Of a DNA stretch of 64,000 nucleotides, positions 44,374-53,447 are shown in pieces. How positions within the stretch are numbered: position 1 is the first letter of the stretch; every line of letters begins with the position of its first letter. A program made the position numbers and the translations under genes. Below the pieces are notes generated by a model. The model was given only the letters and a program-made list of their open reading frames with translations. It had not been told where the DNA came from and made no database searches. The DNA comes from Paenibacillus pinisoli (lineage in GTDB: Bacteria > Bacillota > Bacilli > Paenibacillales > Paenibacillaceae). The DNA lies in assembly GCF_003605435.1 (NCBI RefSeq), contig NZ_QXQB01000004.1:558001-622000 (forward strand), in the 5' to 3' direction.

Positions 44374-45342
44374 TTAGGATTTGGACATTTGCTGGTCGAG
44401 CTCGCGCATCCGGTTGAAGGAAGCGATCGATACTGCAACCTGCTCGTCTTTCGGTTCTTTCGTGGTCAACAGCTGCAGCCACAGGCCCGGGTAACCAAGG
44501 AAGCGAAGGAAAGGCACCTCGCGCAGCGCATTCGTCAGCCGCAGCACTTCATAGGATACACCCAGTACGAGAGGTAGCAATGCGAGACGGATAATAATGC
44601 GGTCCCACAGGCCTTGCCATTCAAATATCGGCAGCGAGTAGATGACAACGCCGACGATAATCGTAAATACCATAAAGCTGGAGCCGCAGCGGTAATGCAG
44701 TCTGCTGTACTTCTGGACATTGCGGATGGTAAGCTCTTCGCCTGCCTCATACGCGCTGATAACCTTATGCTCTGCGCCATGATACTGGAACAAGCGCTTA
44801 ATAAGCGGCGTCATCGAGATAAAGTAGAGATATGCGAGCAATAAAATGATTTTGATAAGTCCTTCTAATAAATTATGACCGACGGCGCTTTCGAATAACC
44901 CGCTGAACAACAATTCTTCCAGCGCGGCAGGAACGCCTGTGAAGAGAACCTTGCCTGCGATAAAGGACAGGACGCCAGCGACGGCTACACTAATGATCAT
45001 GCCGGCGCTTAGGCCGCTTTTCTTCTCTTCTTTGGGAGGAGCCTTCTCTACGATCTTGCCGTTCTTCGCATCTTCCTCGGTTTCGTCCTCCGCATAAGCC
45101 TCCATGGAGAAGTTCAGATGCTGCGAGCCCTTGGCGCTGGATTCAACGATGCCGATGACCCCGCGAAGAAACGGAATTTTTTTGAAAGGAGTCAACCATC
45201 GCTGAGTCGTTCTTGGCACTTCGTAAAAAACAATTTCTTCATTCTTGCGTCTTACGGCTGTCACGTTCACGTGCTTGCCCTGGAACATGACGCCTTCAAT
45301 GACGGCTTGTCCGCCATAAATATTACGTGGGTCCTGAGACAA
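44374..45342 (-). CDS. yqhQ: YqhQ-like membrane protein (DUF1385)
   Basis: A 322-residue integral membrane protein. The DUF1385 signatures are IYGGQAVIEGVMFQGK near the N-terminus and FQYHGAEHKVISAYEAGEEL with YSRLHYRCGSSFMVF in the C-terminal half; the role is unknown. The start is TTG 45342 (LSQDPRNIYGGQ), ten bases after AGGAAGG, which fits the family length. A much longer open frame to 45723 is antisense to yqhR and rejected. Divergent from yqhR, as in Bacillus. Confidence 0.92.
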   Translation of the reverse strand: MSQDPRNIYGGQAVIEGVMFQGKHVNVTAVRRKNEEIVFYEVPRTTQRWLTPFKKIPFLRGVIGIVESSAKGSQHLNFSMEAYAEDETEEDAKNGKIVEKAPPKEEKKSGLSAGMIISVAVAGVLSFIAGKVLFTGVPAALEELLFSGLFESAVGHNLLEGLIKIILLLAYLYFISMTPLIKRLFQYHGAEHKVISAYEAGEELTIRNVQKYSRLHYRCGSSFMVFTIIVGVVIYSLPIFEWQGLWDRIIIRLALLPLVLGVSYEVLRLTNALREVPFLRFLGYPGLWLQLLTTKEPKDEQVAVSIASFNRMRELDQQMSKS

Positions 45343-45537
45343 AAGCGTGTCACCTTCCTCGAATTCTCTTCTATATAGTCTTGCTTCTATTGTACTTGAT
45401 CTGGCGTCTAAATGCGAGCCGCCGAAGCTTGCAGGCGGGCAGGTCTTGCCGCATGCGATTACAGCCCCAATCTTTGCGCATACTAGGAGAAAGCGGCATA
45501 CGGTTTGCCACGTACTAAGCGCAAAGGAGCGATGGCT

Positions 45538-46050
45538 ATGGCTAACGCCCATGACCATTTTCGAAGAAACCGGGAGGAGCGGCACCGCACGAATCCTTGG
45601 CTCTATCCCGTTCAGATCGGTTTTTTCGCAGGTTTGTTTTTCGGGATCTTCCGGTGGATGTGCTACGAGATGAAATTTACGACGCTGCTTCCGGGCTATA
45701 TGCTTGACAATTTCTTCCGCCATTCTTTTCTGGCGACCGCATGGGGTTTTGTTGTCGGGATTGCCGGATACATCGTATTTTCGATTGTGATGGCGCTGCT
45801 CTACAAGATTGTGCTGGGCAAGCTGAAGGGCCCATGGCCTGGCATCTTCTATGGCCTGGCTGTATGGGCAATCCTGTTCGCAGGCATCGGCCCCCTAATC
45901 GGAATTATGGGCTGGCTGAACCAGATCGGCTGGAATACGATCTATACGGAGCTGTGCATCTCGACACTGTGGGGCGTCTTTATCGGCTATTCCATCGCAT
46001 TCGAATTTACGGATGAGGTATCGCGCGAACCGATGGGAGCGAAGAACTGA
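45538..46050 (+). CDS. yqhR: YqhR-like conserved membrane protein
   Basis: A 170-residue protein with about four transmembrane helices (YPVQIGFFAGLFFGIFRWM, FLATAWGFVVGIAGYIVF, GIFYGLAVWAILFAGIGPL, LWGVFIGYSIAFEF). It corresponds in place and character to YqhR, between yqhQ and aroQ in B. subtilis. ATG 45538 is eight bases after AAAGGAG; ATG 45532 is too close. Function unknown. Confidence 0.88.
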   Translation: MANAHDHFRRNREERHRTNPWLYPVQIGFFAGLFFGIFRWMCYEMKFTTLLPGYMLDNFFRHSFLATAWGFVVGIAGYIVFSIVMALLYKIVLGKLKGPWPGIFYGLAVWAILFAGIGPLIGIMGWLNQIGWNTIYTELCISTLWGVFIGYSIAFEFTDEVSREPMGAKN

Positions 46051-46134
46051 CTTCTCAAGGGGCGGACATTTGTGGTAAAATGTCTTGTGATCTTTTGACA
46101 AGAGTGACCAATCGTTCGTCCAGGAGGTGCAAGC

Positions 46135-46587
46135 ATGCTCAGAATCGCAGTGCTTAACGGTCCCAACCTGAATATGCTGGGCATACGCGAGCCTGGCGTA
46201 TACGGCAATGAATCGCTGTCCGCGATTGAGACGCAGGTGAAGAGCAGAGGAGATGAGCTGGGTGTCCAGATCTCATTCTTCCAGACGAATCATGAAGGCG
46301 ACATGATCGACCGCATACATAGCGCTTACTGCAACGAGGACGGCATTATCATTAATCCGGGTGCATGGACTCACTACAGCTACGCGATCCGGGATGCGCT
46401 GAGCGCCGTCTCGATACCGATCGTGGAAGTGCATCTATCCAACATTCATAAGAGAGAGGCGTTCCGGCATGTGTCCGTCGTCGCTCCGGTTGCCCTGGGG
46501 CAGATCGCGGGTTTCGGCGCATCGGGCTATCTGATGGCTCTGGACGGGCTGGTTCGCAAGCTTCAAAGCGAGAGCAGCAAGGAATGA
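46135..46587 (+). CDS. aroQ: 3-dehydroquinate dehydratase, type II
   Basis: Third enzyme of the shikimate pathway, 150 residues forming a flavodoxin-like dodecamer in the family. The N-terminus VLNGPNLNMLGIREPGVYG contains the catalytic tyrosine region. INPGAWTHYSYAIRDAL and VHLSNIHKREAFR supply the remaining active-site residues. A strong AGGAGGTG precedes the ATG. It is directly upstream of papA. Confidence 0.96.
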   Translation: MLRIAVLNGPNLNMLGIREPGVYGNESLSAIETQVKSRGDELGVQISFFQTNHEGDMIDRIHSAYCNEDGIIINPGAWTHYSYAIRDALSAVSIPIVEVHLSNIHKREAFRHVSVVAPVALGQIAGFGASGYLMALDGLVRKLQSESSKE

Positions 46588-46600
46588 GAGGGAGAGCGAT

Positions 46601-47674
46601 ATGACGACAAAAAGAGTAGAGCGGCTGCGCAAGCTGCTGGAAGAGAACGGCCTTCAGGCGCTGTTGATCGCGAGTTCCCATAACAGACGTTACATAAGCG
46701 GCTTTACAGGCTCTGCAGGCTTTGTGGTTATTACGTCCAGGGACAATTATTTCCTGACGGACTTCCGTTACCGCGAGCAGGCAGCGGAGCAAGTGAAAGG
46801 GTTCCAGATCATTGAGCATGGGACTAGCCCGATTGACGACATCAGGGACATACTGGAGAAAGAGGGCATCAGCTCGCTCGGCTTCGAGCAAGAGCATGTC
46901 AGCTTCGGCGAATACCTCCAGTGGGGCAACACACTGAAGGCGATCGAGCTGAAGCCGGCCGCAGGGCTGGTCGAGAAGCTGCGGATAATCAAGGATGAGG
47001 CTGAGCTGCAAGTGATGCAGGATGCGGCCGATTTGGCCGACCGCACCTTCAAGCATATTCTTGGCGTTCTGGCTCCGGGCATCCGCGAGACCGACATAGC
47101 GCTTGAGATGGAAGTCTATATGCGCAGCAATGGCGCAACCAGCTCTTCCTTCGATACGATCGTTGCCTCCGGCGAGCGCTCCGCATTGCCGCACGGCGTA
47201 GCAAGCGACCGCATCATCGGCACGAACGAGTTCGTGAAGCTCGACTTCGGCGCTTATTACAACGGTTATTGTTCCGACTTGACCCGCACAGTGGTCATTG
47301 GCCAGCCTAGCGACAAGCATAAGGAAATATACAATATTGTGCTGGAAGCTCAGCTGCATGCGCTCGCGAACATCCGTCCCGGCATGACCGGAATGGAAGC
47401 GGACGCGCTATGCCGCGACATCATCTCGAAGTACGGCTACGGCGACAACTTCGGGCATAGCACGGGACATGGCCTTGGCATGGAAGTTCACGAGGCGCCC
47501 CGGCTTTCGCGCCTAAGCGATACGATTTTAACCCCCGGCATGACCGTTACGGTAGAACCCGGCATCTACGTCCCAGGCTTTGGCGGCGTACGCATCGAGG
47601 ATGATATCGTCATCACGGAATCCGGTATTAAAATATTAACCTCATCTCCGAAAGAGCTTATCTGTCTGGGATAG
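46601..47674 (+). CDS. papA: Xaa-Pro aminopeptidase (M24B family)
   Basis: A 357-residue creatinase-fold metallopeptidase, corresponding to YqhT. The N-terminal domain ([26 protein letters not shown]) is followed by the catalytic domain with the metal ligands in [60 protein letters not shown] site precedes the ATG. The gene pair papA-efp is conserved in Bacillota. Confidence 0.94.
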   Translation: MTTKRVERLRKLLEENGLQALLIASSHNRRYISGFTGSAGFVVITSRDNYFLTDFRYREQAAEQVKGFQIIEHGTSPIDDIRDILEKEGISSLGFEQEHVSFGEYLQWGNTLKAIELKPAAGLVEKLRIIKDEAELQVMQDAADLADRTFKHILGVLAPGIRETDIALEMEVYMRSNGATSSSFDTIVASGERSALPHGVASDRIIGTNEFVKLDFGAYYNGYCSDLTRTVVIGQPSDKHKEIYNIVLEAQLHALANIRPGMTGMEADALCRDIISKYGYGDNFGHSTGHGLGMEVHEAPRLSRLSDTILTPGMTVTVEPGIYVPGFGGVRIEDDIVITESGIKILTSSPKELICLG

Positions 47675-47702
47675 GGACTATTCATTCAGGAGGGAATCAG
47701 CA

Positions 47703-48260
47703 ATGATTTCAGTAAACGATTTTAAGACAGGCTTGACTGTACAAGTAGACAACGACATCTTCACCGTCCTGGACTTCCAGCACGTAAAACCGGGCAAGGG
47801 CGCTGCATTCGTGCGCTCCAAGCTGAAAAACCTTCGCAACGGCAACGTTGTTGAAAAAACATTCCGTGCAGGCGAGACAATCGGCCGTGCGCAAATCGAG
47901 AACAGAGCGGTTCAATACCTGTACAACTCCGGTTCCGAATATACGTTCATGGATAATGAAACTTTCGACCAGTTCAACCTGGACAAGAAGCAGCTCGAGT
48001 GGGAGCTGAACTTCCTGAAAGAAAACATGACGGTTAACATCACAAGCTACCAGGGTGAAATCCTTGGTATCCAAATGCCAAACAGCGTTGACCTGAAAGT
48101 AACCGAGACTGAGCCGGGCGTTAAAGGCAATACGGCTCAAGGCGCTACGAAAAACGCAACTGTCGAGACTGGTCTGACTGTACAAGTTCCTTTGTTCATC
48201 AACGAAGGCGATGTGCTTCTGATCGATACTCGCGAAGGCAAATACATCTCCAGAGCTTAG
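47703..48260 (+). CDS. efp: Elongation factor P
   Basis: EF-P relieves ribosome stalling at polyproline. The 185-residue protein has the N-terminal KOW-like domain [18 protein letters not shown] and the loop [16 protein letters not shown] whose lysine (GKG) is the modification site. The two OB domains follow and it ends [25 protein letters not shown] precedes the ATG. A terminator follows. Confidence 0.98.
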   Translation: MISVNDFKTGLTVQVDNDIFTVLDFQHVKPGKGAAFVRSKLKNLRNGNVVEKTFRAGETIGRAQIENRAVQYLYNSGSEYTFMDNETFDQFNLDKKQLEWELNFLKENMTVNITSYQGEILGIQMPNSVDLKVTETEPGVKGNTAQGATKNATVETGLTVQVPLFINEGDVLLIDTREGKYISRA

Positions 48261-48280
48261 TTCTGGGGTGTACCCTAATA

Positions 48281-48329
48281 ACCAGCCGTCTCTTGGTTCA
48301 CATTAGTGACCCGGGAGGCGGTTTTTTTA
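48281..48329 (+). terminator. Intrinsic terminator after efp
   Basis: ACCAGCCGTCTCTTGGTTCAC and GTGACCCGGGAGGCGG form an imperfect stem with loop ATTA, followed by seven T residues. Confidence 0.78.
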
Positions 48330-48428
48330 TGGTTATGCATCAAGCGGTGATCTGCATACTATAATACGATAACGCGGCAGGGCGGAAATGTTTTTTGCAT
48401 GGAGCTATACCCATGGACAGGGCTCCTG

Positions 48429-48437
48429 TGCTATAAT
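48429..48437 (+). promoter_or_regulatory. Extended -10 promoter of the aspartokinase gene
   Basis: TGCTATAAT is a perfect extended -10 element (TGnTATAAT), 43 bases before the proposed TTG start. No good -35 hexamer is seen at 17 bases, as is common for extended -10 promoters. No lysine riboswitch was recognised in the short leader. Confidence 0.6.
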
Positions 48438-48479
48438 ATGAACTTGTATGTAGATGTCAAGGTTGGGAGTGAAACAGCT

Positions 48480-49733
48480 TTGTCTTTGATCGTGATGAAG
48501 TTTGGCGGCAGCTCCGTGGGTACGCCGGAGAGAATGCAGCGTGTAGCAAAACGTATATTGGAAAGGCAGCAAGAAGGCAATGATATCGTTGTCGTAGTGT
48601 CTGCCATGGGTGATACGACAGATGATTTGATCGATCAGTCGAAGGGGCTGAATCCGAATCCGCCTACTCGCGAGATGGATATGCTGATGACGGTTGGCGA
48701 ACAGATTTCGATCGCTTTGCTGTCGATGACCATTCATCAGCTTGGCGGCAAAGCCATGTCCTTCACGGGCTGGCAAGCCGGCATGAAGACGGATGAGGTT
48801 CATGGGAAGGCGAAAATTACCGATATTGAGCCCAGCCGGATTTTCAAGGCGCTTGAAGCGGGGAATGTAGCAGTCGTAGCCGGCTTCCAGGGCATGAGCG
48901 AGGAAGGCGAGATTACGACACTTGGACGCGGCGGATCCGATACAACAGCTGTTGCGCTTGCGGCAGCAGTGAAAGCCGATGTATGCGAAATTTACACGGA
49001 TGTGGACGGCGTCTATTCGACCGATCCTCGTGTCGTGAAGAATGCCCGCAAGCTGAATGAAATATCGTATGATGAAATGCTTGAACTGGCGAATTTGGGC
49101 GCGGCGGTCTTGCATCCACGCGCTGTTGAATATGCGAAGCACTACAATGTGAAGCTGGTCGTACGTTCCAGCTTTACGCAGAATGAAGGTACAAGTGTGA
49201 AGGAGGATGCGGTCATGGAACAAGGCGTGGTCGTGCGCGGTATCGCTTTTGACAAAAACGTGGCTAGAATCAGTATTATGGGCGTGGAGGATGTGCCGGG
49301 CGTACTGGCCAATGTATTCGGCGCGCTTGCGAAAAACGGCATTGATGTTGATATTATCGTTCAGAGCGGTGTGCAGGACGGCAAAGCCGACTTCTCGTTC
49401 ACCGTATCTGGCGATGACAGAGAGAAAGCGATTGAAGTCATCGAAGGCGTCCGCTCCCTTGTGCCATACAGAGAGACAACTTCGGAGTCCAGCCTTGTAA
49501 AAGTGTCGATCGTGGGCGCAGGCATGGTCAGCAACCCTGGTGTGGCGGCTCAAATGTTCTCGGCGATTTCTTCGCTTGGCGTCAGCATCAAGATGGTCAG
49601 CACATCCGAGATCAAATGCTCTTGCGTAATTGCAGCTGATCAGTTGAATGAAGTGGTTCGCTCGCTTCATACGGCATACGGACTGGATACGACAGAGCAA
49701 GTATTCGTCGGCGGTCCATCCGAGCGCCGCTAA
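48480..49733 (+). CDS. lysC: Aspartokinase (lysine-sensitive LysC type), alpha subunit
   Basis: First enzyme of the aspartate pathway to lysine, threonine, methionine and diaminopimelate. The 417-residue protein has the kinase signature VMKFGGSSVGTPERM, LGRGGSDTTAVALAAA and ANLGAAVLHPRAVE, then two ACT domains (RISIMGVEDVPGVLANVF, VSIVGAGMVSNPGVAAQMF). TTG 48480 with GGGAG ten bases upstream gives the family N-terminus; the open frame from 48399 crosses the promoter. An internal start inside the gene could give a separate beta subunit. Confidence 0.94.
   Translation: MSLIVMKFGGSSVGTPERMQRVAKRILERQQEGNDIVVVVSAMGDTTDDLIDQSKGLNPNPPTREMDMLMTVGEQISIALLSMTIHQLGGKAMSFTGWQAGMKTDEVHGKAKITDIEPSRIFKALEAGNVAVVAGFQGMSEEGEITTLGRGGSDTTAVALAAAVKADVCEIYTDVDGVYSTDPRVVKNARKLNEISYDEMLELANLGAAVLHPRAVEYAKHYNVKLVVRSSFTQNEGTSVKEDAVMEQGVVVRGIAFDKNVARISIMGVEDVPGVLANVFGALAKNGIDVDIIVQSGVQDGKADFSFTVSGDDREKAIEVIEGVRSLVPYRETTSESSLVKVSIVGAGMVSNPGVAAQMFSAISSLGVSIKMVSTSEIKCSCVIAADQLNEVVRSLHTAYGLDTTEQVFVGGPSERR
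49215..49733 (+). CDS. Internal in-frame start for the aspartokinase beta subunit
   Basis: ATG 49215 is in frame with lysC and preceded by AAGGAGG at 49200-49206 with ideal eight-base spacing. It would yield a 172-residue protein comprising essentially the ACT regulatory region (from MEQGVVVRGIAFDKN). B. subtilis lysC is known to make such an overlapping beta subunit from an internal start, so the same arrangement is very likely here. Confidence 0.75.
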   Translation: MEQGVVVRGIAFDKNVARISIMGVEDVPGVLANVFGALAKNGIDVDIIVQSGVQDGKADFSFTVSGDDREKAIEVIEGVRSLVPYRETTSESSLVKVSIVGAGMVSNPGVAAQMFSAISSLGVSIKMVSTSEIKCSCVIAADQLNEVVRSLHTAYGLDTTEQVFVGGPSERR

Positions 49734-49756
49734 TTGCAATTATATTGGTTATTGAC

Positions 49757-49789
49757 AAGAGGGTGTCCCGAGCGGGGCACCCTCTTTTT
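49757..49789 (+). terminator. Intrinsic terminator after lysC
   Basis: AAGAGGGTGTCCCG and GGGGCACCCTCTT form a stem with loop AGC/G, followed by T residues. It faces the convergent DUF441 gene and could serve both. Confidence 0.85.
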
Positions 49790-49817
49790 ATGTTATTGCA
49801 CAGAATTGTTTGGCTGC

Positions 49818-50279
49818 CTAAGGAGATCCGCCGAACAACTTGAACAGTTTGTATAGTATCGCCGTAATGCCAGCTGCCATCAGCGGTCCGACAGGGATTC
49901 CCCTTAGGAGAATGATGCCGGCGATGGAGCCCAGCACGAGTCCCACGACAATCTGCGGATCCATCTTCAGAAGGTCGAGGCCTTTGCTGTTGATAAATGT
50001 CGCTATCGCGCCGCCGGCGAGGGCAAGAATGCCGGGCCAGGAGGTCAGCACAGCGGTGAAATCCTTGAATTGAATGCGCTCGGCTGCGAAAGGCACGAGC
50101 ACGCTAAGCGTCAGGAACAGCAGGCCTAGCTCCAGCCCCCGCCGCTCGATTGTGGGCAGGTATCTCTCCAGATGCACAAGCTTGATTACTAGAAGCAGGC
50201 ATGCTGCCGTAGCAATGATCGGCGACCGGCCGATAACACCTATAACGATAAGGATGACAAGAATCAGTTCTCCGACCAT
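49818..50279 (-). CDS. DUF441 (UPF0756) membrane protein
   Basis: A 153-residue integral membrane protein with about four helices. The segments [40 protein letters not shown] and [22 protein letters not shown], with [26 protein letters not shown] near the end, are the UPF0756 pattern (B. subtilis YtwI). Function unknown. It stands alone between lysC and comB. Confidence 0.88.
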   Translation of the reverse strand: MVGELILVILIVIGVIGRSPIIATAACLLLVIKLVHLERYLPTIERRGLELGLLFLTLSVLVPFAAERIQFKDFTAVLTSWPGILALAGGAIATFINSKGLDLLKMDPQIVVGLVLGSIAGIILLRGIPVGPLMAAGITAILYKLFKLFGGSP

Positions 50280-50355
50280 GGAATGAGCTCCTATTCTGTG
50301 CAGAACGGCGCTCCGGCGGAGCGGCCTACCTCATTATATGGACAGGCCTGCCCCG

Positions 50356-51075
50356 TTATGACAAGTTGCGGAGGATTAGAGAGTCTCCCGAGAGGCAAGG
50401 CACGGCGTCAAGAGTGTTGACGCATGAGCAAGACTCGATATCCTCCCGCAATCCGAGCTTGATCAGCCGCTTGCCGGATTGGCTCTGCAGCAGCGTGTCT
50501 CTGATTGCCGCCGCCCGGTCGCGGAACAAGGCGTGCATGGCGGTCCCGAAGTCATCCAGCTCGAATCTTCCTACTCTCAGCTTCAACAATTCCTCAATGA
50601 ACAGTCCCGCGCACAGCCCATCCTCAATAGCGAAGTCGTCATGGCTTCCAGCGCAGAGCACGACCACATCCCTTTGCAGATGAAGCGCATATTTGGCCGC
50701 AGCTGCCGCGTTCAGCAAGGATGCGGCGATTACGCTGTCGGCCTTCGTCGACTTATGAATGGCTCTGGTGCCGTTAGTTGTCGTCAATATAATTCTGCGT
50801 CCTTTTACGGCATCCGCATGATAGTCCTTCGGTGAATTTCCGAGATCAAAGCCGGCGATTTTGCGGCAGAAGCGTTCTCCTGCCATTATGTCTTCCGGGC
50901 GCTGCAGCGAGCGGGCATCCATGACCGTCTCGGCAGGCACGATGCTGGCGGCGCCGGCTGATAATGCTGTGGCGATTGTGCTTGTCGCCCGGAGCACATC
51001 GATGACTACCGCAGTTTTGTGGTGGAAGTTGGCCGAGCAGGCTTCGTTCACACTGGAAATAACCTGGACATGCAT
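50356..51075 (-). CDS. comB: 2-phosphosulfolactate phosphatase
   Basis: A ComB-family phosphatase of 239 residues that dephosphorylates 2-phosphosulfolactate. Typical motifs are AVVIDVLRATSTIATALSAGA near the N-terminus, LTTTNGTRAI in the middle and FAIEDGLCAGLFIEELL after CAGSHDD. It is downstream of the comA gene on the same strand (17-base gap). In Bacillus the equivalent pair (yitC/yitD) is linked to sulfolactate in spores. The name has no relation to competence genes. Confidence 0.93.
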   Translation of the reverse strand: MHVQVISSVNEACSANFHHKTAVVIDVLRATSTIATALSAGAASIVPAETVMDARSLQRPEDIMAGERFCRKIAGFDLGNSPKDYHADAVKGRRIILTTTNGTRAIHKSTKADSVIAASLLNAAAAAKYALHLQRDVVVLCAGSHDDFAIEDGLCAGLFIEELLKLRVGRFELDDFGTAMHALFRDRAAAIRDTLLQSQSGKRLIKLGLREDIESCSCVNTLDAVPCLSGDSLILRNLS

Positions 51076-51092
51076 AGCTGGGCTTTCACTCC

Positions 51093-51920
51093 TTAAATCA
51101 TGTAATCGGGATCTGCCGGCCGATGGCCGAATTCGAACGTATCCGCACGCAAGCCGCGGCGCATCGCCTCAAGCGCCAGCGCATCCGAGGGCGCGACATT
51201 GCCCAGATGAACGCCAGCTCCGAATTGCAGCATCAGCTCCGCTTGCTGGCTCTTCTGGGGTGCTTCCCACATTAGGCGGCTTGCCTGATCAACCTTGCCC
51301 AGCACATCTTCGAGAACGCTTTCCTTGCAGCGTCCTTGCTCATCGAAGAGGCCGATGTTGACGCCGGACTCCCTGGCTTCCACTGCCACCAGCTCTGCAC
51401 CTGCTTCCCAGTCGCAGTGAGCGGTGAAAGCAAGCTCCTCCGGATCAATCTCTGAGCCTGCCGCTTTCTTGCCGTACTCGGTGACGACGAACAGGCCGAG
51501 TCTGACGCATTCCTTGATCAGCGAGGTTCTGCGGATACGGCCAAGTTCAATGGTTCCGTCCGAAATTTCGACGCCGGTAAAGCCAAGCGAGCAGATCCTG
51601 TCGAGAAACGATTGGGCCGCCCCTTGCTGCAGAGCGACTTCCAGAAGCGTTCCGCCGGGCATCACGATCATATTGGCATCCGAGGCAAGCTTCAGCTTTT
51701 TGCGCAAGACTTCCTGATCATACAGAACCGCGGTGCCGAAGCCCAGCTTGACGATATCGGTGAATGGCCCTGCTGTCTGGACGAAATCGGTGAAGGCGCC
51801 CAGCCCCATTCCTTTGTCGATGACCATCGTTTTGCCAAGCCCCTTCCTCCGGTCCGCAAGCCTGCAGCCGCTAGGGTCTCTCAAGAGCTGATGCCAGTTG
51901 TCCAGTACAGCACTTTTCAT
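51093..51920 (-). CDS. comA: Phosphosulfolactate synthase
   Basis: A 275-residue TIM-barrel enzyme adding sulfite to phosphoenolpyruvate. Motifs include MVIDKGMGLGAFTDFVQTAG, VKLGFGTAVLY, FTGVEISDGTIEL, VVTEYGKK and VAVEARESGVNIGLFD, the ComA family pattern. ATG 51920 follows GAGGAG at a ten-base spacing; the longer frame to 51953 has no better site. It precedes comB in a two-gene operon, next to the spoIIIA region. Confidence 0.93.
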   Translation of the reverse strand: MKSAVLDNWHQLLRDPSGCRLADRRKGLGKTMVIDKGMGLGAFTDFVQTAGPFTDIVKLGFGTAVLYDQEVLRKKLKLASDANMIVMPGGTLLEVALQQGAAQSFLDRICSLGFTGVEISDGTIELGRIRRTSLIKECVRLGLFVVTEYGKKAAGSEIDPEELAFTAHCDWEAGAELVAVEARESGVNIGLFDEQGRCKESVLEDVLGKVDQASRLMWEAPQKSQQAELMLQFGAGVHLGNVAPSDALALEAMRRGLRADTFEFGHRPADPDYMI

Positions 51921-52053
51921 GTTCTCAGTTCTCCTCGCTTGAATGATCTTCACACACTATATGCGGAAGATGCTGGGCAGGTGCCCGGCATGAAATGGAG
52001 ACAAGCATGCATATACATACTAAAAGCGCATGGACGAAAGGAGGTTTCTCCCA

Positions 52054-52320
52054 TTGCTGAATAAAATCGTACTGAGCATGGCAATGCTGCGTCTGTTGTC
52101 CGGCAGTATCGAGATATGCGCAGCGTTAATTATGCTCCGGCTGAACCAGATCGACAAGGCGCTAGTCGTCAATTCATCGCTCGCCTTAGTAGGACCGATC
52201 ATTCTGATCGCCACAACGACCATAGGTCTAGTCGGGCTCTCCGACAAGCTGTCGGCATCCAAGTTCGTATGGGTTGCCGTCGGGGTGATCTGCCTGATGA
52301 TCGGCATATTGAAAAAATAG
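52054..52320 (+). CDS. yqhV: YqhV-like membrane protein (DUF2619)
   Basis: An 88-residue protein with three hydrophobic segments (LSMAMLRLLSGSIEICAALIM, NSSLALVGPIILIATTTIGLVG, FVWVAVGVICLMIGIL). Place and size match YqhV, which precedes spoIIIAA in Bacillus. The start is TTG 52054, nine bases after AAGGAGG. Function unknown; co-location suggests a sporulation link. Confidence 0.85.
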   Translation: MLNKIVLSMAMLRLLSGSIEICAALIMLRLNQIDKALVVNSSLALVGPIILIATTTIGLVGLSDKLSASKFVWVAVGVICLMIGILKK

Positions 52321-52375
52321 TAGAGTGCGAATCTAGCAAATCGGTTCATAAATGCATCAGACAAGCATACACATG

Positions 52376-52384
52376 TAACGACAT
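52376..52384 (+). promoter_or_regulatory. Possible sigma-E -10 element of the spoIIIA operon
   Basis: CATACACAT resembles the sigma-E -10 consensus CATACAnT and lies about 28 bases before the spoIIIAA start. A clear -35 element is not seen. The operon is transcribed by sigma-E in B. subtilis. Confidence 0.4.
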
Positions 52385-52412
52385 AAGACAAACAACGGGG
52401 AGTGAAGGAAGC

Positions 52413-53447
52413 ATGCTGTCCCATGTATCCCATTTGTTGCCGCTTGACTTGAAGAAGCTGCTCGACGGCTTGCCGGCGGATGTCAAAGGATCGCTTGAGG
52501 AAATCCGCATACGGGAGAATCGTCCCCTTGAGATCTCCTATCGCGGAGGCTACAGATTTGTCGGCGAGGACGGAAGCCTGAAGCTTCATTCGGACGGATC
52601 TATCAAGCCCACAGCAGAACAATGTCGCAAGCTTCTGGAACGCATCACGAACTATTCGCTTTATGCTATGGAAGAAGAATTGAGAAGAGGCTACATTACC
52701 GTATCGGGCGGGCATCGGATCGGACTGGCCGGCCGCACGATTCTCGACGGCGGCAGTGTCCGCGGGATTCGGGATATCGGAGGATTCAACATTCGGATTG
52801 CGAGAGAAGTTATCGGCGCGGCTGCGCATCTGCTTCCTAAGCTGATCGACAAGACGCGCGGCACAGTCGGCTCTACGCTTATTCTGGCGCCGCCGCAGCA
52901 AGGCAAAACAACACTGATCCGGGATTTGGCCAGAACGCTAAGCTATGGCAGCCAAACGGGAATGGAGAGAGGCGCGACCCCGGGCAAAAAGGTCGGCATC
53001 GTGGACGAGCGATCCGAAATTGCCGCATGCGTCAGAGGCATCCCGACCTTCGATGTCGGTCCGCGAACGGATGTCATGGATGCTTGTCCCAAAGCGGAGG
53101 GCATGATGATGCTGCTGCGATCGATGTCGCCGGAGGTGCTGATCGTCGATGAGATCGGCCGGCCCGAGGATATTGAAGCGATTCGGGAAGCCAGCCATGC
53201 GGGGGTAAGCGTCATTGCCACCGCCCATGCCTTCGATGTGCAGGATGCCAAAGGCCGGCCGGAGTTGTACAGGCTTATTCAGGAAGGGACATTCGTTCAT
53301 ATCGTGGAGCTGAAGCGCTCGCTGGACGGAGTCATGCACCGCATCATCCAAGCAGGCGCATTGCAGCCCGCTGCCGGCGCGAAGAGCCGAGAGCAGCCAA
53401 CCGCCATAAGTATGGCGGGATCCGGGACCTTCCGGAGGCAGGAATGA
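52413..53447 (+). CDS. spoIIIAA: Stage III sporulation protein AA, secretion ATPase
   Basis: SpoIIIAA is an ATPase related to type II/IV secretion motors and acts on the mother-cell side of the SpoIIIA-SpoIIQ channel. The 344-residue protein has a Walker A-like APPQQGKTTLIRDLA and the Walker B region EVLIVDEIGRPEDIEA, then HAGVSVIATAHAFD. ATG 52413 is preferred over the frame open from 52116, which is a shadow of yqhV. It overlaps spoIIIAB by four bases. Confidence 0.96.
   Translation: MLSHVSHLLPLDLKKLLDGLPADVKGSLEEIRIRENRPLEISYRGGYRFVGEDGSLKLHSDGSIKPTAEQCRKLLERITNYSLYAMEEELRRGYITVSGGHRIGLAGRTILDGGSVRGIRDIGGFNIRIAREVIGAAAHLLPKLIDKTRGTVGSTLILAPPQQGKTTLIRDLARTLSYGSQTGMERGATPGKKVGIVDERSEIAACVRGIPTFDVGPRTDVMDACPKAEGMMMLLRSMSPEVLIVDEIGRPEDIEAIREASHAGVSVIATAHAFDVQDAKGRPELYRLIQEGTFVHIVELKRSLDGVMHRIIQAGALQPAAGAKSREQPTAISMAGSGTFRRQE

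Noticed and set aside
45343-45723. Long N-terminal extension of yqhQ
   Set aside because: It lies antisense to yqhR and across the divergent promoter region; TTG 45342 gives the expected length.
48330-48479. Lysine riboswitch before the aspartokinase gene
   Set aside because: The leader from the extended -10 box to the start is too short and shows none of the expected helices.
52116-52412. N-terminal extension of spoIIIAA
   Set aside because: It is a shadow frame of yqhV; ATG 52413 gives a normal SpoIIIAA N-terminus.
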